Positions 23,854 to 36,462 of a stretch of 64,000 bases of DNA are shown one piece after another. The stretch covers positions 1 to 64,000 of the forward strand of contig JAEPRB010000194.1 of the NCBI GenBank assembly GCA_016758965.1, in the 5' to 3' direction. Under the pieces are notes generated by a model that was not told the DNA's origin, made no database searches, and worked only from the letters and a program-made list of their open reading frames with translations. Positions within the stretch are counted from its first letter, which is position 1. Each line of letters begins with the position of its first letter. The position numbers were made by a program, and so were the translations under genes. The stretch is from Circinella minor (Eukaryota > Mucoromycota > Mucoromycetes > Mucorales > Lichtheimiaceae).

Positions 23854-25689
23854 ATGGTGAGAGCTTCACAATTTTGTACAGAAGATGCAGCTGGACTCTT
23901 AAAGCTTGCGATTGACTTCTTGCAGAATCGAGTTGAGGACTACCTTCTTGTTGTTCCCGAGCTTCTCGAACTAAGACACGAATGTGAAAACTTTAAAAAC
24001 ATTGTTTCTGACGAGGTACTTAAAAGAGTGGAAAACAAAGTCAAAAATTATCAAGCTCAAGAACGAAGGCAAACCGTCAAAAATGAAGAATCTTGTCGAC
24101 AACAGCCTACCCGCAATCTTGACACCGAACCACATTTTCATCAGCAACAACAATTTTATGATCCGCCAATTCCTCAAGTACGAGTTGATGGAACCAGAAC
24201 CAACGATGATAATGGATCATTGAGCTCATCATCCAAATCTGTAGCTGACGATAAATCCAGTGGATTGATTAGTTTAAAACATAAATCTTCAAAGAGATCT
24301 TTTCGACGTTCCTTTAAAAAATTATTTGGAATCACTGATTATGAACGGCATTGGTCGAAACAGCAACAGAAACAACAGCAACAGCAACAAGAACAGCAAC
24401 AGCAACAGCAACAAGAACAGCAACAAGAGCAGCAACAAGAGCAGCAACAAGAACAGCAACAAGAACAGCAACAAGAACAGGAACAGAAGGAGCAGAAACA
24501 GAAATCACAATCCTACGCATTACAAGGACAAGATGCTATTATTTGGGATATCCTTGAACGGATAAACACCTCAAATGAGGTCATTGACGATTTTCTTAAA
24601 AAAGAAGAACAACGCAGGCCAGTAATAAGAAAAATTGAGTGGCATATGGCTGAACGTCCATGTCAAGCCAAGGCTCTTCGCGAATACTGCCGAACTCAGA
24701 CGAACTTTATTCGTATTCGTTTAAATGATTTATTTTTATGCCTCCAATTCAAAGATTTGAGGACTGCTCCCACAGCCAAGGATTTCAGGGATCGAATGGA
24801 TGAAGAGAGTTATTATTTTTGGACCGTTTATTTTCAAGACAATATTCGTGCTAGCTGGAAAGAGTTTATAGACGCTTATGAACTTTTGTATGGCAGAATT
24901 AAATATACAGACAGAGCGTATATTAAACGAGTTCTTGTCTCTGAACAGCACAAAACTGAAGGCGAGTTGACGATCTATGGATTTATTGGCTTTACAAGTA
25001 ATCACGGATTTCCTTTCCCAAAGGACATTGCCAGAAGCATGACCAATACTGAACCAGAAGAAATTTCGGAAGAAAAGAGAATGAAGTTGACCGAAATGAC
25101 GATGGATTTGGTAGAGAAATTCTCAGACAAAGAAATGCGTAATCATCTCGTCACTATATATACTTGGTTTGCTGGGTGTGAGAAGGAAAAAAGTGAATTT
25201 AATAGGCGAGCCGACGAGTGGGGAAAAATCATGAAGGACAAGAGAAATTGGATGAGCAACAAGAAACTGGAAGAAGAAAATAATAAGTGCATGTTTGAAG
25301 TAGCTGAGGAAGTCGACCTCGCAAGAAGGGCAGTTTACTTTTTTTACGAACGGTTTATGGTCATGTGGCGTGTCGGTCAGATTTCTCGTGATGTTTTAAA
25401 AGACATAGACTTTCCAGGAAAGGGTCGTATTAGGGATTTTATTAATTATGTGGGACCACTAGATCATGCAAACTATTATGTGGTTATGGGTAATGGAACC
25501 GACGAGAAGGATGAGAAAAAAGACTACACACCAGAAATTTACGATTTTATGTCTGAATACTTGGTCATTCTTGAAAGCCAATCCCTGGAACGCCAAGAAC
25601 GTAAACAAGCGCGCAAGGAACGCAAGGAACGTAAAGAGAATCCGTTAAACGCAACACCTGAGAGTAGTAAAGAATCTCCTGCATGTTGA
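23854..25689 (+). CDS. Intronless orphan protein 1 with Q/E-rich tract
   Basis: I do not recognise this family. The single exon encodes 611 residues from the first in-frame ATG; the frame stays open upstream to a non-ATG codon at 23794 that I do not accept as the start. The N-terminal 100 residues look helical and may self-associate (GLLKLAIDFLQNRVEDY). Next come a basic Ser-rich patch and a long QQQE repeat (codons 24361-24490). A conserved region of about 380 residues follows, with YYFWTVYFQDN, ELLYG, FPFPKD, EKFSDKEMRNHLVTIYTW and FPGKGRIRDFINYVGPLD. The same blocks recur in the gene at 28347, so this is a real paralogous domain. The segment ARRAVYFFYERFMVMWRVGQ faintly resembles DUF4760-like helical domains; that is weak inference. 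The C-terminus is very basic (RQERKQARKERKERKE). Lack of introns contrasts with most neighbours. Confidence 0.88.
   Translation: MVRASQFCTEDAAGLLKLAIDFLQNRVEDYLLVVPELLELRHECENFKNIVSDEVLKRVENKVKNYQAQERRQTVKNEESCRQQPTRNLDTEPHFHQQQQFYDPPIPQVRVDGTRTNDDNGSLSSSSKSVADDKSSGLISLKHKSSKRSFRRSFKKLFGITDYERHWSKQQQKQQQQQQEQQQQQQQEQQQEQQQEQQQEQQQEQQQEQEQKEQKQKSQSYALQGQDAIIWDILERINTSNEVIDDFLKKEEQRRPVIRKIEWHMAERPCQAKALREYCRTQTNFIRIRLNDLFLCLQFKDLRTAPTAKDFRDRMDEESYYFWTVYFQDNIRASWKEFIDAYELLYGRIKYTDRAYIKRVLVSEQHKTEGELTIYGFIGFTSNHGFPFPKDIARSMTNTEPEEISEEKRMKLTEMTMDLVEKFSDKEMRNHLVTIYTWFAGCEKEKSEFNRRADEWGKIMKDKRNWMSNKKLEEENNKCMFEVAEEVDLARRAVYFFYERFMVMWRVGQISRDVLKDIDFPGKGRIRDFINYVGPLDHANYYVVMGNGTDEKDEKKDYTPEIYDFMSEYLVILESQSLERQERKQARKERKERKENPLNATPESSKESPAC
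24361..24492 (+). repeat. CAR-codon repeat encoding a Q/E tract
   Basis: Tandem CAACAA and CAGCAAGAA units encode alternating QQQ and QQE. Such tracts expand by slippage and also keep the antisense strand open, so the antisense Val/Ala frame is a shadow. Confidence 0.9.
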
Positions 25690-28346
25690 TCACATCATAA
25701 TTAGCTGTACTTTTTACTGTTATATTATAAAAGGGGAAAAAGCAGAATAGCTATAGATTACCTGCGTAGTTATTTATTCTATTTTTTTTTTTTGTTGCTA
25801 ATTAAAATAAATATTGTATATTTTCTTTTATGTATCAAATAGGAAATTAAGTGTTACTTTTGTTGACTTTGAGCAAATCGATTTCATTGCAAAAAAAAAA
25901 AAACAAGTAGACGATAACCTTACGCAACCATGTTCGTTATTTAGTAAAACCTCGAAAGTATCTTTTTGCTTTAGGCACATACTTCCTGGGACGTGGGGAA
26001 TGGGAAGGGGATGAGAAAAGAGCTTATGAAGAATGTTTCGTGGAAGAACATGTCTTTCTTATGAAAAGTATTATGATAATGGTATATACGAGATAATATA
26101 AGATACAGTAGAAAAATAAATAGAGATTATTATCCAATGCAGATTTATAAATAAAAAAAGAATAAAATATAAATATGCAAGAAGAGAGAAAAGAAAGAGA
26201 TAAACATCATGCTTTTGATAGCTTTCTTTATACGTATTCAACAGTAAGCGAGAATTCTACTTCTACAAAGACCAAGAAAATAAATGATAAACTCAAAAAA
26301 GTAATCTTACCATGATGGGGAATTGATTAAAGTTAGAATTTTATATACTAATTATCATATACGGTACAATATCTATGATAAAGTATGATTATTATTATAT
26401 CATACAAGTTTAATAGTAATAATAAAAAAAATTATCTAGTACCTTCGTATTAATATTTTATAAGCATATGATGGACTGGAGTATATCGACTTAAAAAACC
26501 AGAATATGCACATATTTTATTGCCATGTTGTACTACTTATGGTTAATATTATAATATTATTATCTTTTCTATGTAAAAATCTAAAGATAATCGATACAAT
26601 CCGTCGGAAGAGCAAAATAAATGGAGAAATTCCATGGCATCATTTATATACTTTGCTATTAATATGTATTTTCATTTTCTACGTACTTAACTTCAAAATT
26701 TTACGTATATAAATATTACGAACAGACAGACACTCAACTTACCTTCGGTATAAGATAGAAGGCGAACTCACCCATTCTCCACAAATTTGTATTATCAAAT
26801 ACAGTACTGTTTTTTATTTGTCTTTGCATAAATGTTATATTGAGTTAGTATACATTGAATCTTTACGATCTTGAACTGCATATTATGATTGGTCCAGCGA
26901 TGGCAAATATCGCCAATACAGCGCACTATAATAGAAAGCACCATAATAACGAGCAATACTGTAACAATATGATATTATGGCTGATGTACCCTATTTTTAA
27001 AAAATATGAATACTGTAGCTCTTAGTAATTAGAGTGAATTTGAAAAAAATATATAATCGATTTTTTTAATGATTATATGATGTACGTATAAGTTTTTTAT
27101 TCGGAAAATGGTTCACTTGGCATGATTGTTTTTCTTTGATACGTACTTATAAATATGCGTGTTCACGCAAAGACCAAACAGCATCTAATTAAAGGCAGCT
27201 TTAGTAATATTCGAAAACAATATTATAAAATGTGTTCGATCGAAGGTTCTAGATAAGGAACGAGCAAAAAGGCAACAAATAATTGGTGGTTTCGGATGAG
27301 AAGGTTACACTTAAATGCTGCGGCCGCCCCGTTTTTTGTGAACAACTCATATACGTCAGTGAATTGTTTTTCAAAAGCTGATGCGCCACAAAAGGTATAG
27401 AAGCATAATACAGCTCTTCTTCCAAGCCGACGCCCCATGTAGAGGGAAAAGCCTTAAAAAAATTTATTAACATATAGAAGTCGTAGTAAGACATTTTGGT
27501 AATTTTTTTTATTATGTGAAGTCAAAAACCAAAGTTCTTACATATTCCAGTATTGTAAAAAAATGCAATTATAGCTAAAATAATATTTGTCAATCTCTAT
27601 GACAATTTGTGATATTGTTACTCTTGCTAAAGGTTTTATTTTTTATTACTTATTTTACACCCTATTTCCATAGGTTATGGGAGTGCGATTACTTGTGGAG
27701 AGAAATGAAACGCCACAGGCTGGGCGCTTTACATCATTGGAAAATAGATTTAACTTCATTTAGCAATTTTGAGTTACATATATTACGTCATAAACTTTTA
27801 ATAGAGTAATGTAGTGCAGAAAACCCAACACTTGTTAATGGTGACTACCAATAAAAAAAGGACAAAGGCTATTTGACAGCTTGTTATTTCTCAACGTTGC
27901 TATAGAAATAGAAAAAAGATATATTATTATTTGAGCAGGATACATAAGACTGCAATACTACGGCTATAAGCAGGAATATTCTTGATTTCTTAAAAACACT
28001 TGAAATTATTCTTTACCCAGCATCACGTTGTTGCTACCCATAAAAATGGAGAATGAAAAGTTGGCTACACTAATTTTCACGTGTTACTGTATTGCATATT
28101 TCTGCATACATGATTTAAGATTTCTGCTCAGCAAGTTAACACCACACAAAACTAAAAATATTCCATACTTTTTTTGCGCCACTGTGAAATAAAAAAAGAT
28201 AAAATAAAGTATATAAAAAAGCTGTCAAATTAGAAATATATATATATATATATATAATTGTTTATTTCTCTATTACAAACAACAATATTATTACGTTCTA
28301 CAAATAAATTCATACACAAAACTTTCTACTTATACAAACACTATAT
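25690..28346. other. Intergenic region between the orphan paralogues
   Basis: About 2.7 kb. It is mostly AT-rich with nothing recognisable. One GC-richer island at about 27220-27495 stays open on the minus strand in two overlapping frames (treated under findings). A TA repeat at about 28235-28256 precedes the second paralogue. No RNA gene is seen. Confidence 0.45.
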
Positions 28347-29681
28347 ATGCCTACACAATTATCTTCAAGGACGACTTCACCCATTTATCATTCCATTCCT
28401 CAGAATACATCCATTGTTTTATCACATTCTGAAAAGTTTCTTCAAAGTAGAGTTGCCAATAGTATTCTTATCAGTGATGAAATAGATCAGTTTTTGAATG
28501 ACTGTGACCAAATTTTAGCTGTCTTATCAAAAGTACAATTTTCCTGTGATCAGCAAGTAACTTTTTTATCGAAGAAATGCAACACACTTACCAAATGTAT
28601 AATTAATCGGGTACAAATTACAAAATCATTGGCAAGTAAAATTCTAAATCAAGATCAAAAGCAAGAAAAGTCTTCCGAAAAATATATCAAATGGGTTACC
28701 ATGGATAGACCTTTACTTTCAAAACAACTTTACGAATATATTCAAACAGACTCAGACGCTATTCTTCAACGAATCAATGATCTTCATTTTGAATATCAGC
28801 TTGACGAAGCATCGAAACAACAAGACATTACATCTTTGCGAGAATTTATGACAAGTGCTAGCTATTTATTTTGGACTACCACTTTTGGCCGTGATTCGAC
28901 TGAAGGTTTATGGAAACAGTTTATTTATTTTTATCAAGCACTTTATGGTGTAGTCGATATATCTATGCTCCAATTTATGGAAAAATTACTTTGCAACAAT
29001 GAGCATAAAGTTACTATTGATCGTTTTATTTTGGCTCTCTGTGAATACAACAATCAATTCCCATTCCCAAAAGATACTGTCCAATTAGTAAATCAAGACG
29101 CTTCAAATACCAAGAGCATTTCTGAAGAAAGGCGCATGCAATTAACAAAAACCGCGTTAGAATTGGTTGAGAAATTCTCAGAGGCAAAAATGCGAAATCA
29201 TCTTGTTACTATTTATACTTGGTATCGGGGTTGTGACAAGAAAGACAAGAAACAAATGAGAGACCGGGCCGATCAATGGGGTTTACTTGTAAAAGAAAGA
29301 CGATCCTTTATTTCCGAAAATAAACGAGAACTACTTCAAGAAAAGCACGAAGATGCCGAACGCATTGACCAAGCTAGACGCGCTGTTTTCTTTTTCTATG
29401 AACAATTTATGGTTATGTGGCGGGCTGGTGATGCTACACGTGAAATCCTGGAAGAGATCAATTTTCCAGGCAAGGGACGGATTCGAGACTTTCTTAATTT
29501 TGTTGCACCATTGGATCAAGCAAACTATTATGTGGTAATGGGAATCGATAAAGATGTTCCTATAAAAGATTATCGACCCAAGTTATATAACTTCATGGAT
29601 ACATATTTAAGTATGTTGGTGCAGAAATCAAAAGAGCGAGATGAATACGCAAAGCAACAAAATCAAAAAATCACAGAATAG
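28347..29681 (+). CDS. Intronless orphan protein 2, paralogue of the gene at 23854
   Basis: This unrecognised family member has a single exon and 444 residues. Over the last 340 residues it aligns by eye with orphan 1: YLFWTTTFGRDSTEG, QALYG, NNQFPFPKDTV, SISEERRMQLTKTALELVEK, KMRNHLVTIYTWYRGC, RRAVFFFYEQFMVMWRAG, NFPGKGRIRDFLNFVAPLD and ANYYVVMG. The N-terminus (about 100 residues) is predicted helical and lacks the Q/E tract. Both genes are intronless, in the same orientation and 2.7 kb apart, so a local duplication is likely, but the proteins have diverged well beyond the tandem Old Yellow Enzymes. The strictly kept C-terminal block suggests a folded helical domain under selection. No signal peptide or membrane helix is seen. 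Confidence 0.88.
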   Translation: MPTQLSSRTTSPIYHSIPQNTSIVLSHSEKFLQSRVANSILISDEIDQFLNDCDQILAVLSKVQFSCDQQVTFLSKKCNTLTKCIINRVQITKSLASKILNQDQKQEKSSEKYIKWVTMDRPLLSKQLYEYIQTDSDAILQRINDLHFEYQLDEASKQQDITSLREFMTSASYLFWTTTFGRDSTEGLWKQFIYFYQALYGVVDISMLQFMEKLLCNNEHKVTIDRFILALCEYNNQFPFPKDTVQLVNQDASNTKSISEERRMQLTKTALELVEKFSEAKMRNHLVTIYTWYRGCDKKDKKQMRDRADQWGLLVKERRSFISENKRELLQEKHEDAERIDQARRAVFFFYEQFMVMWRAGDATREILEEINFPGKGRIRDFLNFVAPLDQANYYVVMGIDKDVPIKDYRPKLYNFMDTYLSMLVQKSKERDEYAKQQNQKITE

Positions 29682-32465
29682 TTATTATTATATATTATTA
29701 TTATTATAACCAGCTGAAATAGCATTAGAATATACCCTCTTTGTTAATTTTGTTATATAATGTTTCTTAATTCTTATCTTCTATTTTTAAATATATACTT
29801 AAAATAAATATAATTACTTGTAGACTTTTGAAAATTACAATTTTTACTATTTATTGTTGTGATCTCTACTGTTGCTGAAAATATATATGAACTTTTAATG
29901 ACACCAGTATACAATAATGATAGACTACTGTTTTTTTATACAGCATGAAACATATAGCAAAAACCAACCAACAGCATCATTAACAAGACACACACACTAA
30001 AGATATTAGTTATTCCAGATCTATTAATAATACTAACATAAAAGCTTCTTTTACTATTTTATTTCAACTGATAAAAAAAAGTCGCAAGCATCACTCTTTT
30101 ATTTATAACAAGTCAAACATATTCTTACCTATACCCTATTACATATTCAATCCTCTTATAGAAATTTTCTTATTTGCATAGTTGCTTGTTACAGATAACT
30201 CATTTTAAGTAAATAAGCTGGAAACTAACCTAAATAAAATAAATAATATATTCATTTTACTATTCATTTTACACACTCAATTATGATAATTATTGTATAC
30301 GTATAAGCAAAAAGCTCTTGAATTTTACGGAATTAAAATAGCACAGTTAGTCACTTCTATTTTTTATTCTTCTTGCTAAAGAAAGGATTGTATCAACAAA
30401 ACTATTTTGATCCAGTAATCAACGAGCTTTTATTGTTTATTTACATACCATACTATTTAGTCGATATATTTTTACATCATTTATTCGAATAGACTGGTTC
30501 TTACGTACACTATAAAGCTAGTTGTAAGGAATAATAGTCAGAAGAAGTAATTGTATAAAGAGGAAGATAAGTAACTTACTATTACGTAAGGATCAGAAAA
30601 ACTATCTTAATCAAGTTTTAATCCAAGAGTATGATGTATTATCGGTTTTTTCCGGATACGTAATATTCAAATACGTTAATACTGAAAAGTGAGCACAGTA
30701 AAAATCAATAAATTCGTGTTCAGTATTATCTATTTTCGTAATTTTTAACTTATAAAACAATTATAAGGAATAGGATTCGTAGTAAGTAGTTATGGAAATG
30801 AGGAGCAAAAATACACAGTACGTATGCTTGATGAAGTCTGTTTACGTTGTAAGAAAATTCGTACTATTATTGTCACAAGAGAATTTGCTATGGCTCTTGG
30901 GGCTGTATCACTACAAGAAAAAATCACACGCGTAGAACCACCCATTTTAACAGTATGATTAAAGAAGGTTTTTAAAAACTTCTTATACACATTTTCTATT
31001 CGAATCCAAAACTAAAGTCGCGGTGACTGGTTAAGAAGAAAAAAGCAATTAGTTGTAGAAGAAATGTTGTAAGAGCCTTTTCACAGAGTAGATAATGTTT
31101 GATGTACTACAGTTGTAGCTTTATCATTTTTTTAGATGGCTCTTACGTATAAAATATTCAGCAGTTGCTGATATTACATCCATAAACTTATTGCCACTGC
31201 TGGAAAGTTAATCTACTAAATGTAGTAAATTGAACAAGAATAATCGAAAATAACAAAAGACGCTTTTATGAAAGTAATAATAATAATATATTCGTAATGA
31301 GTGGGCTCATCATTAAAGTTGATCAGCCATCGATGTATAACTAAAAAGTCGGAATGCTTTTAAAAATGTGACAATACAAATATATTGTATATTTAATGAG
31401 AAGGCATAATGTATAATTTTATGATGTATATATGCGCTTGCTACTACTACTATTTTTCTTGTCATAATATACATAGAACATACGAATAGCTATCATATAG
31501 TAGTATCATATGTATAATAAAAATATTACTTTTACTCTTTTAAACGTGTCTTTCTTTGTGGACCATTCCACTTGATTGACAACCCCAGCATATCCCTAAT
31601 TATCCCTTATTGGCTCGACTGTAATATCGTATTTACTATTCACTAAAAGTCCTCTAAAAGTCATTTTAGACCCACCAAAATTTAACCACAAGAAATTGTA
31701 CATACATAATATTTTTAAGAATTTTCTGATAAGATTAACAATCATTAATATGATACATGAAAAAAAAAAAAGGACAATAATAAATAAACACATAATTACA
31801 CAAGTATTTAACAACCACGTGCAGGGAATATATTATCATGCCAAAATCAAATGACAGAAAATAAAATAATTAACTTGAAGCATATTTATTTATTATTTAC
31901 ATAAGACATATTTATACACCCTACATTATGTTTTCTTTGTCCGTCAACGCGGTAATTATTATTATGGGAAAGGAATTACTCTCGGTAAAAGTATTTGTTC
32001 CGAAATCTTACCAATGGGATAAATTGTAAATATTTTATTAGGTAAACTGGAAAAAAAATTGTGGGGTGTGTGATCGGATCCATTTTTTTTATTGCAAGTC
32101 AAAATTATAAATATAATAAGATTTATGTCACGTGAAGGAAGCGTTAGCATAAAGTAAAGTACGTTATAATGCGAATGAGTATTACTATTTTAATTAAAGT
32201 AATATTCTTATTTTTTTTTTAATAAAAAGAGGATTTAGAGTTGACAAACAACCATTTGGGCTATTATAATTATTCGGCTTCTATTTAAACGTTTGTGCTG
32301 ATCAAGCAGTTTTTTTTATTTTCGTCGGAGACTCTGCTATTAAACAATTGAAAAAACCAAAAAAAGGAACACAATAACACTTCTTTTCTTTACATTGCTT
32401 TCTTTCTTTTTTTTATATATTTTTGCTTATTAATATTTAATATATATATATATATATATAAAGTT
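29682..32465. other. Intergenic region before the ABCD transporter
   Basis: About 2.8 kb. It is AT-rich with scattered TACGTA words. A stretch at about 30760-30955 stays open in one plus-strand frame with protein-like composition (see findings). The final 65 bases hold a (TA)n run at about 32441-32460 just upstream of the ATG. No supported gene. Confidence 0.45.
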
Positions 32466-35400
32466 ATGGCTCATGTATTATCTCTTTTAAAGAAGAAGCG
32501 ATCTGCCAGTGTGCTAGTCATTACACTTATCTATGCTTTATATAAAGCTAAATCTCATTTTCAAAGCCAGGCAGGTTCTAATGGTACTCAAGCAAGCTCT
32601 CATAGTAGTCGTAATGCTAGTAATAGCACTAAACGCCACAAAAGAGGGAAGGTTGGTGTCAATTCTACATTCTTTAAACAAATGCGCGAATTGTTACCGA
32701 TTTGTATTCCAGGTAATATAAGAAACAAAAACAAGTCTTTAGGACGAAGATAATGAAATTTATGCTTTTACACCCAAAAACTAACATTATGAACATTCTC
32801 TGGTCATTAGGTGTCTTTACAAAGGAAGCTGGATTACTTGCAGGTCTTGCAACAGTACTGATTGCACGCACTTGGTTGGATATTTGGTATGTATAGTGTG
32901 GGATTTATGTGTGTGTATTTCCAAAAAAAAAAAAAAAATGGAAAAGAAACAAAGAAAATGGTTTTTACTCGAGGACCTCCGAATATACTTATATGTATCT
33001 AATCGTTATATGAAAATTATATTATGGATTATAATATATATAATAGGTTTTCAGCATTCAATGGGTAAGGAATTTATGCAGCAGATGGCAGAGAAAAAGG
33101 ATTTGCGTGTGCTTTCATATAAAGAGTTATTTGAAAACTAAAGAAAGAAGATGATGTAATATATAGTTCGGTTGTTAAAGCAATTGTATCACGTAACAAA
33201 GAACAATTTATTGCTAAGGCGATTGTTGAATTTGGTTTCATGATGGTAATGATACTTTCTTTAGTTGATAATTTAAAGATGAATGTTCCTTTAAATGATC
33301 AAGTGACTGTAACTGATATAAATATAAAATCTATATAGTGGCCCATGAGTATTGTTAATAATTCACTTAAATTAACTATCAGCGCTTTGGCATTATGCTT
33401 CCGCGAGCGCTTGACAAAGGTTGGTTTTTAATCCGGAATATAATAGTAATACTAATACTAATACTAATAATAAAATTGGTTAACTGACAACTTTCTGTTT
33501 TTAGTTTGCTCATAATCAATATTTGGATGGAATTACATTTTACAAGATTTCTAACTTGGATAATAGATTGCAAAATGCAGATCAATTATTGACACAAGAT
33601 ATTGATAAATTTTCCGAAAACTTATCACATCTATATTCAGATATTGCCAAGCCAATTGTAGATATTTTTTTGTTTGCTTATAAATTAGGTGAAGCCATGT
33701 AAGTTATTATGGTAACGGGATTTGGATGAAATAATGAACTCAGTATGCTTATGTGTACAGGAGTGGATTATTTACTGTGATATCTTTTAAACATATTTTT
33801 AGTGGTAATGAAGCACCTTTCGCCATGATTTCATACTTTGTACTTTCGGGTGTGATTCTTCGTTCTTTCTCACCACCATTCGGTCGATGTATGTATTAGA
33901 TATAAAACAATAGTTTTAGTTAAATGAGTATAGCATGTAAAGAGTAAAGTATTTAGGACTTTAACATATGTTTGGTATATTTTAGACACGGCTGTTGAAC
34001 AGAAGCTTGAGGGCGATTTCCGTTTTACTCATGTAAGATTTATTGGTAAATTAATTACAAAAATGGGTCGATACACTTACAAATTGAGAGATATCTTATA
34101 AATATTATGTAGTCACGTATTATTACGCACTCTGAAGAAATCGCATTCTATGGTGGTGGTGAACGTGAAAAAGAAGTTGTGAATAATACATTCCAAAAGG
34201 TACATAAACCACAAAAGAGTCCTATTTGATGAGAAGAAAGGAGGAGAGGGAAGAAGAAAAAATTAATGTAAAAAAGATATGGACTCACACATCCAATATA
34301 TGTAGATTGTCAATCATGTACGTAAAGTCTATACCTTACGTTTCTTGAATGGTATCTTTGATTCTGTTCTTGTTAAATACTGTGCAACAATGACAGCATA
34401 TTAGTAAGTTTTGATATATTTCGTTTCGATCTGAAACATTATCTCACTCTATATATTTTATTGATACTATATTAACGTTCTCTCCAACAAACTAGTTTGC
34501 TTGCTCGTCCCGTATTTGATCCTCGATACGGTAAGATTTCAGTCGCATTATGGTCATATTAAGCTTTATCTGACAAGAAACTAACTTTCACTTTTTTTCT
34601 TCCAATTATTTTTAAATATAGCTACAGACAATATGGGTAGCATAACTGATGATCCAACGAAATTAATGGAAGATTATTCGAGAAACTGTATGTTTAAAAT
34701 CTATCCTCCATTTTCACGTTAGAATTTTATGTTGGAAGGCTAATTTTATTTATTTATCTTTTATTTTACTTAGCGAGTTATTTGATTAATTTATCTCAAG
34801 CTGTTGGAAGATTAATTTTGACAGGTCGTGATTTAACTCGATTTGCAGGCTACACTGTAAGCTTCTTTTTTTTTTTTTTTTTGTGCGAAAACTAATATAA
34901 TTGTATGTATCAAATAATAATTACTAACATGAAAAAAATAGTCTCGAGTAGCCGAACTGTTTGAAGTTTTAAGTGATGTTAGCAAGGGAAAATATAATCG
35001 TACCATGGTATCTTCTGAAAAAGAAACTACACAAAGCAAAGGTAATCTTACATCTTTATGAATAACTCTTATTGAAAAGATGATTAATGAGCATGATGTG
35101 GTTTTTTAAACATATATAGTGGTTGATTCAAAGGATATGAAAGGCAAAGTGATTATTAAGGATGGTGTCATTGTATTTGATAATGTTCCTATCGTAACAC
35201 CTAATAGCGATATATTGGTAAAGTTTGTTTTCTACTTTTGTCATCATATATTTGTGGCATTAATATATACTAAACGAAATGATATGATACATTAGCTAAA
35301 GGACTTATCCTTCAAAGTAAGTACTGGCATGAATTGTCTTATTTCTGGTCCAAACGGGTGTGGTAAGAGTTCTCTCTTCCGTATTTTAGGTGATTTATGG

Positions 35401-36462
35401 CCATTATTCGGTAAGTTCCGTTTTTTTTTCGCTTTTAATTTATTTTTACATACCCACCTATGCATATGAGATCACAATAAATGTTTATGTATCAATATAC
35501 GTGTAACATATATTGGCAAGCCCCAAAATGCCTTAAATATATTTATATGAATTGTAAAAATATAATTACCCTATTATAGGTGGAACTGTGACAAAGCCAG
35601 CAGCATCCAAACTTTTCTATGTGCCACAAAAACCATATCTTGCATTGGGAACTTTCCGTGATCAAGTCATTTACCCGGATACTGCAACGCAAGCCAAAGT
35701 TCGTGGTTTTGACGATGACGAACTCATGAAGTTATTGGATACTGTTCATCTTGGTTACCTTGTGGAACGTGAAGGTGGCTGGGATGCTATTCAAGACTGG
35801 GCTGATGTGTAAGTAGTTATTTTTGGATACTTTTGACTTCTGGTTCTTTTTTTTTTCTTGTGAAAAAGAAAACTAACAAGTTAATGAATATTATATAGTC
35901 TTTCTGGTGGTGAAAAGCAACGTGTTGCAATGGCTCGGTTGTTTTACCATAGACCTCAATTTGTAAGTAGTGGTAGCTATTTTCTAAAAAGAAAAAAAAA
36001 GATATATTGATTTTTTATGTTAATGATAGGCTATCTTGGACGAATGTACAAGTGCTGTGAGTGTTGATATTGAAGCTATTATGTATGAACATGCTCGTAA
36101 AGTAGGCATTACTCTATTCACGGTGTCACACAGGTAAATAGAAATAGAATAAAATTATCGTCAGCTATGTGTATTATAACAATAATAACTTACGGTTATA
36201 AAATAGAACCTCTTTGGTCCGTCATCATGAATATTTATTGCGATTTGATGGAGAAGGCCACTATGAGTTCCGAGAGTGAGTTCCGAAACAACCCCTCCCC
36301 CCCAAAAAAAAAAAATTAGTAGTAATCAAATTATTTAATTAATGCAATTTAACATAATTTATATTTTTTTCTAGACTGGACCCTGAAGATATTGCAACAC
36401 CATTTGGTTTTGGTCATGGAAAGACTCGACAACAATCACCATCCAAGAAGTTAGATCAATAA
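32466..36462 (+). CDS. Peroxisomal ABC half-transporter, ABCD3/PMP70-like
   Basis: This half-size ABC transporter of the peroxisomal membrane is expected to dimerise and import fatty acyl-CoA-type substrates for beta-oxidation. There are 21 exons: 32466-32712, 32811-32886, 33047-33064, 33167-33245, 33339-33419, 33505-33698, 33803-33888, 33986-34032, 34113-34199, 34306-34403, 34496-34530, 34622-34687, 34774-34856, 34942-35041, 35120-35217, 35296-35410, 35580-35808, 35899-35962, 36030-36133, 36207-36275 and 36375-36462. Together they give 687 residues. The membrane domain has [29 protein letters not shown] and [13 protein letters not shown] (EAA-like). The nucleotide domain has Walker [10 protein letters not shown], signature LSGGEKQR, Walker [12 protein letters not shown] and the switch His in [14 protein letters not shown] and [12 protein letters not shown] point to ABCD3 over ABCD1/2. 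The 18-nt third exon is needed to keep frame. Class is confident; substrate is inferred. Confidence 0.93.

Noticed and set aside
24332..24557. Antisense and alternate-frame polypeptides (poly Val/Ala, Asn/Ser, Thr/Ala) over the Q/E repeat
   Set aside because: All are shadows of the CAA/CAG/GAA repeat in the real gene.
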